DNA of 17,656 nt from Thermodesulfobacteriota bacterium (lineage in GTDB: Bacteria; Desulfobacterota; Thermodesulfobacteria; Thermodesulfobacteriales; Thermodesulfatatoraceae), in NCBI GenBank assembly GCA_013154385.1, contig JAADCO010000108.1, positions 1 through 17,656 of the forward strand, written 5' to 3'. A model generated the notes under the pieces. The model ran no database searches. It was not told the origin of the DNA and saw nothing but the letters and a program-made list of their open reading frames with translations. The position numbers were made by a program, and so were the translations under genes. This document shows positions 7,557 through 13,333 of this stretch, piece after piece. Numbering within the stretch: position 1 is the stretch's first letter; every line of letters starts with the position of its first letter.

Positions 7557-7750
7557 TGGACGGCCTTCTGGATCTTGCCTGACTTGATGCAGCGGGTGCA
7601 GACCCTCATGCGGCGCACCTGACCGTTGGGCAGCTTGACCCGCACGCGCTGGAGGTTCGGATACCACCAGCGACCGGAGTGCTTGTTGGAGTGGCTGACC
7701 TTGTGTCCCGTGTGAGGACGACGGCCGCATATCTGGCAGATCTTGGACAT
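7553..7750 (-). CDS. rpmB: 50S ribosomal protein L28 (bL28), zinc-binding form
   Basis: 65 residues: MSKICQICGRRPHTGHKVSH is the typical L28 N-terminus, then SGRWWYPNLQRVRVKLPNG and RVCTRCIKSGKI. Two CxxC pairs (C5/C8 and C51/C54) make this the zinc-binding form. I chose ATG 7750, not the in-frame ATG at 7780, because a perfect AAGGAGG (7758-7764) sits 7 bases before 7750 and the family begins at this Met. The candidate promoter at 7780-7808 would also place the upstream ATG at or before the transcription start. It lies downstream of the ATPase pair and converges on rsh, the two stop codons sharing the four bases CTAG. Confidence 0.97.
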   Translation of the reverse strand: MSKICQICGRRPHTGHKVSHSNKHSGRWWYPNLQRVRVKLPNGQVRRMRVCTRCIKSGKIQKAVH

Positions 7751-7779
7751 CTTTCTCCCTCCTTTTAGCGACTTCGGCA

Positions 7780-7808
7780 TTTATACCGGGAACTTCACTC
7801 CTTAGCAA
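7780..7808 (-). promoter_or_regulatory. Candidate promoter of rpmB
   Basis: On the minus strand, TTGCTA (7808-7803, 4 of 6), a 17-base spacer and TATAAA (7785-7780, 5 of 6), one of the best sigma-70-type matches in the window. Its -35 lies in the last codons of the upstream ATPase gene. Transcription would start near 7773, about 23 bases before the L28 start, with the strong ribosome binding site inside the leader. Confidence 0.55.
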
Positions 7809-8604
7809 CCGCTGCCAGGCGGGAGAGGGCCTCGGCCAGGTCCGCCGGAACCTCCTCCACGGGCAGGCGGGAGAGGTCTTCGCGAAACTCGAGGCGGGCG
7901 ATGAGCTCGATCCCTGCCTCTTCGGCCTTCCTTGCGATCTCCTCCTCGGCGGCGCGGGTCTCGGGCCGGCACTTGTTGAGCACGAGATACCGTCGGGCCT
8001 CCCGCGCCAGATGCGAGAGCCTTACCAGGACCTCCGGATCGGTTCCCGGATCCACGACGAAGACGGCGTGGTCGGCATCCTCGAGGAACCTTGCGGCTAT
8101 CTCCCCCAGCCCAAAGGCCTCAAGGATCACCGGCTTCTTTTCGCTGTTTCGCGCCTTCGTGCGCAGGTGTTCGGCAAGAAGGGCGCCACCCAGGGCCCCG
8201 GGCATGAGGCGCCCGTAGAGGAGGGCCTGGTCCCCCTTCTCCAGGCGGAAACACTCTCCCACCTGCATGTTGGCCATCTCGAGCGCCTTTTGCGGACAGT
8301 TCCGCGCGCATATGCCGCAGCCCTCGCATTCCAGGGGATCTATCCAGAGGTCCTCCTCGTAGATGGCCTTGAAGGGGCAGTTCTTGGCGCAGAGCCGGCA
8401 AGCGGCACAGAGCATGAAGTTCCTCAGGGGGACGAGCACCTTGAAGGGTTCCCGTTCCTTTTCCTCCCCTTCGAAGAAGCGGGAAAGGGAGGGCACCTCG
8501 ACCTGACCGTCCACCCAGACGCCTGCGGCCAGTTCCCGCATCAGGCCCTGGACGAGGAGGGTCTTTCCGCTGCCCGAAGGACCGGCGAAGACGATCTCGC
8601 TCAT
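7795..8604 (-). CDS. MinD-like P-loop ATPase with inserted 2[4Fe-4S] ferredoxin domain (intact partner)
   Basis: 269 residues. A P-loop opens the protein (FAGPSGSGKT, K14), interrupted by an 8-Fe ferredoxin insert with two complete cluster motifs: C66, C69, C72, C76 (CAACRLCAKNC) and C93, C96, C99, C103 (CEGCGICARNC). The nucleotide-binding fold resumes with VILEAFGLG, VFVVDPGTDPEVL and YLVLNKC. This matches the MinD/Mrp-related family with an inserted ferredoxin domain (COG1149 type), whose members occur as adjacent pairs in anaerobes and archaea and are suspected of Fe-S or metallocofactor handling; the role is not established. The canonical ParA/MinD signature lysine (KGGxGKT) is absent, as GPSGSGKT is a plain Walker A. 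Its ATG overlaps the stop of the preceding paralogue as ATGA, suggesting equal production of a heterodimer. Confidence 0.9.
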   Translation of the reverse strand: MSEIVFAGPSGSGKTLLVQGLMRELAAGVWVDGQVEVPSLSRFFEGEEKEREPFKVLVPLRNFMLCAACRLCAKNCPFKAIYEEDLWIDPLECEGCGICARNCPQKALEMANMQVGECFRLEKGDQALLYGRLMPGALGGALLAEHLRTKARNSEKKPVILEAFGLGEIAARFLEDADHAVFVVDPGTDPEVLVRLSHLAREARRYLVLNKCRPETRAAEEEIARKAEEAGIELIARLEFREDLSRLPVEEVPADLAEALSRLAAVAKE

Positions 8605-9413
8605 TTTCCACCTCCCCAGGCGATGATCTCCTCGAGGGTGGGGCGGAGCTCAGGCGCTTCGGCAAGGAGCTCTCTTCCCGGTGCCAGGCCCTCGACCCTC
8701 GGGAGGGAAAAAGTGGTGAGTCCCAAGGATTGGCAGAGACGGGAGACGCTTTCCGGCACCTCGGCGGAGAGGTTGAGCACCACGGCCCCCGGAACTCCGA
8801 AGCCCTGGACGATCTCCCCGAAGACCTTGACTTCGTCTTCGACGTGCGGGTGCACGGTGCTCACGAGGACGAAGGCCTCTGACTCCTTGACCATCCGCAG
8901 CGCCGGGGCCGAGAGCCCGAGCGGGGCCTTGAGCACGGCGTCTCCCTGCTGGGGAAAGGTCTCCCGGAGCTTCCGCGTGAGGAAACCGTCCCAGCCCTCT
9001 TCCGGGCGGAGGCGCGCGGCGTGGAGCGTGACGTTTCCCTGCTCGCCGCGTCCGATCTCGCCGCACGGGACTTCCTTCCAGACGATGGCCCTTTCGGGAC
9101 ACACCTCCCGGCAGGCGCCGCAACCGCGGCACAGATGGAGGCGGTGTCTCACGGAATCCCCCTCCCGTTTGATGACCCCGAACTGGCAGGCTTCCAGGCA
9201 CTTGCCGGCAAGGGTGCACTTTTCCCGGTCAATGTCGGTTATCCGGCGCTTGACCTCTTCCGCCTGCCAGGGGAAGAAGGGGATGAGCTTGGGCGAGACC
9301 ACGTCGTATTCGTAGAGGGAGACCTTGCTCCTTTCCGCCGCCAGACGCGCCAGCGCAAGGGAAAGGGTGGTCCTTCCCACGTTTCCCCGGCCGGCGAGCA
9401 AGCCGATGACCAT
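8601..9413 (-). CDS. MinD-like P-loop/ferredoxin ATPase with degenerate Walker A (partner protein)
   Basis: 270 residues from ATG 9413, chosen because GGAGG lies 6 bases upstream and the P-loop fold starts here at once; an ATG at 9467 in frame adds 18 unrelated residues. The Walker A region reads GRGNVGRTT (residues 8-16): relative to the MinD consensus GKGGVGKTT, both lysines are arginine. The ferredoxin insert has a second cluster motif complete (C95, C98, C101, C105) but the first has only C66, C72 and C76, with Ala69 where the second cysteine should be. Later landmarks are APLGLSAPALRM and AFVLVSTVHPHVEDEV. It belongs to the same COG1149-type family as its downstream neighbour and is probably its obligate partner. 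Whether it still hydrolyses ATP is doubtful. No function can be assigned beyond likely Fe-S or metallocofactor work. Confidence 0.88.
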   Translation of the reverse strand: MVIGLLAGRGNVGRTTLSLALARLAAERSKVSLYEYDVVSPKLIPFFPWQAEEVKRRITDIDREKCTLAGKCLEACQFGVIKREGDSVRHRLHLCRGCGACREVCPERAIVWKEVPCGEIGRGEQGNVTLHAARLRPEEGWDGFLTRKLRETFPQQGDAVLKAPLGLSAPALRMVKESEAFVLVSTVHPHVEDEVKVFGEIVQGFGVPGAVVLNLSAEVPESVSRLCQSLGLTTFSLPRVEGLAPGRELLAEAPELRPTLEEIIAWGGGK

Positions 9414-9431
9414 GACCCACCTCCGAAAGGG

Positions 9432-9439
9432 ACTTAAGT
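9432..9439. repeat. Short palindrome ACTTAAGT near the ATPase transcript start
   Basis: An 8-base perfect palindrome in the divergent region, with the same TAAGT/ACTTA half-sites seen in the dyads at 5341 and 16113. It lies just downstream of the weak minus-strand promoter. Short enough to be chance. Confidence 0.25.
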
Positions 9440-9441
9440 GA

Positions 9442-9469
9442 AAGGTAAGTCTTCTTCGCGCCGGCACAA
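9442..9469 (-). promoter_or_regulatory. Weak candidate promoter for the ATPase pair
   Basis: On the minus strand, TTGTGC (9469-9464), 16 bases, TACCTT (9447-9442). Both hexamers are weak, but position and spacing suit a transcript starting near 9435 ahead of the GGAGG and ATG 9413. The -35 lies within the dyad arm at 9464-9470. Confidence 0.28.
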
Positions 9470-9496
9470 TCTCTCGCCTTGGCGCGCAAATTGTGC
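9464..9496. repeat. Nested dyad in the divergent ATPase/trmFO region
   Basis: Outer arms GCACAAT (9464-9470) and ATTGTGC (9490-9496) are perfect over 7 bases with a 19-base gap. An inner pair CGCC (9475-9478) and GGCG (9481-9484) shares almost the same centre near 9480. The outer left arm overlaps the minus-strand -35 and the inner right arm overlaps the plus-strand -35, so a protein bound here could affect both genes. A hairpin in RNA is the alternative, but it would lie upstream of both predicted transcripts. Confidence 0.4.
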
Positions 9497-9507
9497 GAAG
9501 CTAACTT
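9479..9507 (+). promoter_or_regulatory. Candidate promoter of trmFO
   Basis: TTGGCG (9479-9484, 4 of 6), a 17-base spacer and TAACTT (9502-9507). Transcription would start near 9514, giving a leader of about 11 bases that still contains AGGAGG. Confidence 0.38.
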
Positions 9508-9524
9508 ACGTGGAGGAGGAAGAC

Positions 9525-10883
9525 ATGGCGGACGTGACGATCATCGGCGGAGGATTGGCGGGTTCGGAGGCCGCCTGGCAACTGGTGAACCGGGGCCTTA
9601 CGGTGCGCCTTTTCGAGATGCGGCCACAGAAGTCCACTCCGGCCCATAAGACGGACAAGCTGGCGGAACTCGTCTGCTCGAACTCCCTGCGCGCCAAGGA
9701 CATCACCAGCGCGGTGGGGCTCCTCAAGGAAGAGATGCGCCGCCTGCGTTCCCTCATCATGGAGGCCGCCCTGGCGAGCGAGGTCCCGGCGGGCAAGGCC
9801 CTGGCCGTGGATCGCGAAAGGTTTGCCTCCTACGTGACCGAGAAGCTGCTCTCCCATCCGGCGGTGGAGATCGTGCGCGAGGAGGTGCAGAAGATCCCGG
9901 AGGAGGGGATCGTCATCGTGGCCACGGGCCCGCTCACCTCCGAGGCCCTGGCCGAGGATCTCAAGCGCTACACCGGCGAGGACTATTTCCACTTCTACGA
10001 CGCCATCGCCCCCATCGTCTACGCGGATTCCATAGACTGGGACGAGGTGTTTGTGGCGGATCGGTATCAGCGCGAGGGGGAAGAGGGCGCCTACGTCAAT
10101 TGCCCCCTCACCAAAGAGGAGTACGAGCGTTTCGTCGAGGAACTGCTGGCGGCGGAGAAGGTCCCCTTCAAGGACTTCGAAAAGCCCAAGTACTTCGAGG
10201 GCTGCCTTCCCATAGAGGTCATGGCCGAAAGGGGCAAGGACACCCTGCGCTTCGGCCCCATGAAGCCCGTGGGCCTCATTGACCCCCGCACCGGCAAGGA
10301 ACCCTACGCCGTGGTCCAGTTGCGGCCGGAGAACCGCGAAAAGACCCTCTACAACCTGGTGGGGTTCCAGACGAAGCTCACCTATCCCGAACAGAAGCGG
10401 ATCTTTCGCCTCATCCCCGGGCTCAGGAAGGCGGAGTTCGCCCGCTTCGGATCGGTGCACCGCAATTCCTTCGTGTGCGCTCCCAAGGTGCTCGAAAAGA
10501 CCCTCCAGCTCAAGAAGGAGCCGCGCATCTTCCTGGCGGGGCAGATAAGCGGGGTTGAGGGCTACGTTGAGTCCACGGCCATGGGGCTTCTCGCCGGGAT
10601 CAACGCCGGGCGTCTCGCCCGCCGGCGGGAGCTCCTCGTCCCGCCGCGCACCACGGCCCACGGGGCGCTCGTCCACTACATCACCGAGGCCGACCCGCGG
10701 AACTTCCAGCCCATGAACATCAACTGGGGGCTCTTTCCACCGCTCGAACAGAAGGGGCGGCGGAAAAGGCGCCTCCCCAAGAGGGAGCGCTACCGCCTGA
10801 TGGCAGAGAGGGCTCTCAGGGACCTCGAGGACTGGATCCGGGAAAAGGGGGTGCTCGCGGATTGGATAACGGAGGAGCCATGA
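9525..10883 (+). CDS. trmFO: Folate/FAD-dependent tRNA (uracil-54-C5)-methyltransferase TrmFO
   Basis: 452 residues. The FAD-binding motif GGGLAGSE begins at residue 8, then VRLFEMRP and the SNSLR signature with C51 in LVCSNSLR. C227 in YFEGCLPIEVM is the second conserved cysteine; C51 and C227 line up with the pair used in catalysis in the Bacillus enzyme (C53 and C226). Later landmarks are LRFGPMKPVGL, AGQISGVEGYVESTAMGL and NINWGLFP. It makes ribothymidine at position 54 of the tRNA T-loop using methylenetetrahydrofolate and FADH2, in place of SAM-dependent TrmA. ATG 9525 is set by GGAGGAGG just upstream and by the FAD motif spacing; an upstream in-frame start at 9438 would add 29 unrelated residues. 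Its stop overlaps the archease start as ATGA. Confidence 0.96.
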   Translation: MADVTIIGGGLAGSEAAWQLVNRGLTVRLFEMRPQKSTPAHKTDKLAELVCSNSLRAKDITSAVGLLKEEMRRLRSLIMEAALASEVPAGKALAVDRERFASYVTEKLLSHPAVEIVREEVQKIPEEGIVIVATGPLTSEALAEDLKRYTGEDYFHFYDAIAPIVYADSIDWDEVFVADRYQREGEEGAYVNCPLTKEEYERFVEELLAAEKVPFKDFEKPKYFEGCLPIEVMAERGKDTLRFGPMKPVGLIDPRTGKEPYAVVQLRPENREKTLYNLVGFQTKLTYPEQKRIFRLIPGLRKAEFARFGSVHRNSFVCAPKVLEKTLQLKKEPRIFLAGQISGVEGYVESTAMGLLAGINAGRLARRRELLVPPRTTAHGALVHYITEADPRNFQPMNINWGLFPPLEQKGRRKRRLPKRERYRLMAERALRDLEDWIREKGVLADWITEEP

Positions 10884-11314
10884 AACCCGGTTACGAAACC
10901 TTTGAACACGGCGCAGACATAGGCATTCGCGGCATTGGGCGAACCCTTGAGGAGGCCTTCATCAACGCGGCCAAGGCCATGTTCTCCCTCGTGGTGGTGA
11001 ACCTGGAGGCCGTGGAGCCCAAGAGGAAGGTGCCGGTGAAGGCCGAGGGGGAGGGCCTTGAGGACCTCTTCCTCGACTGGTTGAACCGCCTGTTGGCCGA
11101 GGCGGACATGGAGAACCTGGTCTTCAGCGAGTTCGATTGCCGGATAGAGAAGAAGGATCAGGATGGCTACTTCCTCGAGGGCTGGGCCGCGGGCGAACCC
11201 ATAGACCCGGAACGCCACGAGCTCGGCGAGGAGGTCAAGGGCGCCACCTACACCATGCTCAAGGTGGAAAAGGTGGGCGATTACTGGATAGCCCAGTGCG
11301 TGGTGGACGTCTGA
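10880..11314 (+). CDS. Archease family protein
   Basis: 144 residues. The start matches the archease signature (YETFEHGADIGIRGIGRTLEEAF), followed by FSLVV, LFLDWLNRLLAEADME, a middle strand region and the conserved ending YWIAQCVVDV. Acidic residues near the N-terminus (EHGAD) and the final Asp are the family metal ligands. Archease speeds guanylylation and turnover of the RNA ligase RtcB; no rtcB is in the window, so the partner would be elsewhere. ATG 10880 has GGAGG upstream and overlaps the trmFO stop as ATGA. The neighbourhood (trmFO, rnc, era) is RNA maturation, consistent with a role in RNA repair or tRNA processing. Confidence 0.93.
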   Translation: MKPGYETFEHGADIGIRGIGRTLEEAFINAAKAMFSLVVVNLEAVEPKRKVPVKAEGEGLEDLFLDWLNRLLAEADMENLVFSEFDCRIEKKDQDGYFLEGWAAGEPIDPERHELGEEVKGATYTMLKVEKVGDYWIAQCVVDV

Positions 11315-11353
11315 TCCTTGAAACCTCCCCTCGAGTGATTAAAGCTCATCTGC

Positions 11354-12118
11354 ATGGCACAGAGAGATTATCTCGAAGAGCACCTCTCGCGCCTCAAGGA
11401 ACTTGAGAGGGCCCTTTCCCTGCGTCTCAAGAACATGGCCCTTTATCTGGCGGCGCTCACGCATCGCTCATACGTGGGGGACCATCCGGATTGGCCCTAC
11501 GGCGACAACGAACGTCTCGAGTTCCTGGGAGACGCCGTCCTTTCGGCGGTGGTGAGCCATCTCCTCTACGAGCGCTACGGGGAGAAGTATCGGGAGGGGG
11601 AGCTCACCAAGATGAGGGCCTGGCTGGTGAACGAGGAGCGCCTGGCCAAGGTGGCGGAAAAGCTCGGGCTTCCGTCCCTCATCCTCCTCGGCACCGGGGA
11701 GGAGGTCTCCCACGGGCGGAAGAAGCCCTCCATCCTCGCCGGTGTGTTCGAGGCGGTGGTGGCGGCCATCTATCTCGACCACGGTTTCGAAAGGGCCTTC
11801 TCCTGGGTGAAGAAGATCTTTTCCCGCCTCTTGCCCCACGCCCCGAGGGGCCTTGTTTCGGATTACAAGACCGTGCTCCAGGAATACACCCAGGCCCTCT
11901 TCAAGAAGACGCCTTCCTACGACATCGTCAAAGAAAGCGGCCCGGAGCACGCCAAGACCTTCTGGGTGGCGGTAAAATTGGAAGACGAGATCCTGGCCGA
12001 AGGGAAGGGGCGCTCCAAGAAGGCGGCGGAGCAGGAGGCCGCCAAAGAAGCTCTCAAGAGATTGGAGGAAAAGTATGGGACCTTCCGCGGTAAACGAAAA
12101 AGAAACCATCAAGCTTGA
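11354..12118 (+). CDS. rnc: Ribonuclease III with unusual active-site residue
   Basis: 254 residues. The catalytic domain holds the signature NERLEFLGDAVL at 52-63 with E56 and D60, and the second acidic site near E133 (GVFEAVVAAIYLD). A C-terminal double-stranded RNA-binding domain spans about 175-245 (DYKTVLQEYTQ to GRSKKAAEQEAAKEAL). It processes rRNA precursors and other duplex RNA. Oddity: the residue three before E133, normally the metal-binding Asp (D114 in E. coli), is Gly130 here. The end is basic (GKRKRNHQA). The ATG has no clear Shine-Dalgarno; a 39-base gap separates it from archease. The 3' end overlaps era by 44 bases, the common rnc-era coupling. Confidence 0.95.
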   Translation: MAQRDYLEEHLSRLKELERALSLRLKNMALYLAALTHRSYVGDHPDWPYGDNERLEFLGDAVLSAVVSHLLYERYGEKYREGELTKMRAWLVNEERLAKVAEKLGLPSLILLGTGEEVSHGRKKPSILAGVFEAVVAAIYLDHGFERAFSWVKKIFSRLLPHAPRGLVSDYKTVLQEYTQALFKKTPSYDIVKESGPEHAKTFWVAVKLEDEILAEGKGRSKKAAEQEAAKEALKRLEEKYGTFRGKRKRNHQA

Positions 12119-13187
12119 AGAAGCCAAGTCCGAGGAGACAGGGACCGAGGAGATCGAGACCAAGGAGGCCGGCGCCGAAGAGGCCGAGGAGCCCCGGCCC
12201 GCCGGGGAACCGGAGGCGGAAGAGCCTTCGACCGAAGGCTCGGAGGAGGCCTCCTCCGAAGAGAGGGAATCCGAAGGGGAAGAGCCCAAAGAGAAGAAGT
12301 TTCGTTCGGGCTACGTGGCCCTCATCGGGTTGCCCAACGTGGGCAAGTCCACCCTCCTCAACCAGCTCCTGGGCTACAAGGTGGCCATTGCCACGCCCAA
12401 ACCCCAGACCACCCGCTTCCAGGTGAGGGGGGTCCTCACCGGGGAGGACTTCCAGATCGTCTTCGTTGACACCCCGGGCATCCACGACGCCAAGGGGCTC
12501 TTCAACAAGCTCATGGTGGAGCAGGCCCTCAAGGCCATCGAGGAGGTGGACGCCATCGTCTTCATCGTTGACGCCGCCAACCGGCATCCTCAGGCCGAGG
12601 AGAAGATCATCGAAATCCTGAGGAAGGCCAACAAGCCCACCATCCTGGCCCTGAACAAGGTGGACCTGATCAACAAGGGAGAGCTCCTCCCGATGATTGA
12701 CTACTTCTCCAAGGTCTATCCCTTCAAGGCCATCGTGCCCATTTCGGCCCTGGAACGGGACGGTCTCGACATCCTGGTGAAGGAGATCGTCGAGACCCTG
12801 CCCGAGGGCCCGATGTACTACGATCCGGACACGCTCACGGATCAGCCGCAACGCCTGCTGGCCGCGGAGATCATCCGCGAAAAGATCTTCATGCTCACCC
12901 GCCAGGAGATCCCCTACGCCAGCGCGGTGGTGGTGGAGGAATTCCGGGAAGACCCGGAGCGCGACATCATCTACATCCAGGCCACGGTCTACGTGGAAAA
13001 GGACTCGCAGAAGGGGATCATCATCGGCAAGGGCGGCCAGATGCTCAAGAAGGTCGGCACCCTGGCGCGCGAGGAGCTCGAGTTCCTCTTCGGCAAGAAG
13101 GTCCATCTGGAGCTCTGGGTGAAGGTGCTCAAGGGATGGCGCAAGGAGGAGAAGCTGTTGCGCCGGCTGGGCTTCCCCGGTGTGTGA
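12075..13187 (+). CDS. era: GTPase Era with long acidic N-terminal tail
   Basis: 370 residues against about 300 for typical Era. Residues 1-75 form a low-complexity tail with 28 Glu, no Asp and no aromatic residue. The GTPase domain follows: G1 GLPNVGKST at 85-93, switch region PKPQTTRFQVRG, G3 DTPGIHD, G4 NKVD, G5-like SALERDG. The C-terminal KH domain has IIIGKGGQMLKKVGTLARE, which in Era binds the 3' end of 16S rRNA during 30S assembly. ATG 12075 has GGAGG 6 bases upstream (12064-12068), whereas no ribosome binding site precedes the GTPase domain, so the tail is probably translated. The gene starts 44 bases inside rnc. Confidence 0.95.
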   Translation: MGPSAVNEKETIKLEEAKSEETGTEEIETKEAGAEEAEEPRPAGEPEAEEPSTEGSEEASSEERESEGEEPKEKKFRSGYVALIGLPNVGKSTLLNQLLGYKVAIATPKPQTTRFQVRGVLTGEDFQIVFVDTPGIHDAKGLFNKLMVEQALKAIEEVDAIVFIVDAANRHPQAEEKIIEILRKANKPTILALNKVDLINKGELLPMIDYFSKVYPFKAIVPISALERDGLDILVKEIVETLPEGPMYYDPDTLTDQPQRLLAAEIIREKIFMLTRQEIPYASAVVVEEFREDPERDIIYIQATVYVEKDSQKGIIIGKGGQMLKKVGTLAREELEFLFGKKVHLELWVKVLKGWRKEEKLLRRLGFPGV

Positions 13188-13291
13188 TTTTGTCCACAGT
13201 GGAGGGAAAGACACATCTTCTGTAGGCGGAGGTTCATGCCTCTCCCTCGTCCAGCGTGTGAACGGGCCCTGATGACGCGCGTGCGGCAAGC

Positions 13292-13307
13292 TGGCACGGT
13301 TCGTGCA
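13292..13307 (+). promoter_or_regulatory. Candidate sigma-54 promoter before lpxC
   Basis: TGGCACG at 13292-13298, four bases, then GTGCA at 13303-13307. This matches the sigma-54 consensus TGGCACG-N4-TTGCA at all fixed positions but one, with GG and GC correctly spaced. Transcription would start near 13318, just ahead of the GGGAGG at 13321 and ATG 13334. No enhancer-binding site is recognised upstream. Confidence 0.45.
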
Positions 13308-13333
13308 TGAAGATGGCGATGGGAGGCAGGCGT

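Noticed and set aside
7751..7780. Upstream ATG for rpmB
   Set aside because: The perfect AAGGAGG lies between it and ATG 7750 and points to the latter; L28 proteins start at the later Met.
7795..9413. Calling the ATPase pair NifH-like or nitrogenase-associated
   Set aside because: They have MinD-like folds with ferredoxin inserts but no NifH cysteines or P-loop, and no nif structural genes are present.
11335..11353. Upstream GTG as an alternative RNase III start
   Set aside because: It is not in frame with the RNase III reading frame.
13190..13198. TTGTCCACA resembles a DnaA box
   Set aside because: A single copy, 8 of 9 to TTATCCACA, just after era, with no cluster of boxes, AT-rich unwinding element or dnaA/dnaN nearby. 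It is also part of the short dyad TCCAC-A-GTGGA. Probably chance.
13204..13252. Possible terminator hairpins after era (GAGG/CCTC and GAGGGA/TCCCTC pairs)
   Set aside because: Stems of 4-6 bases with long or mismatched loops and no T-run. Too weak to call.
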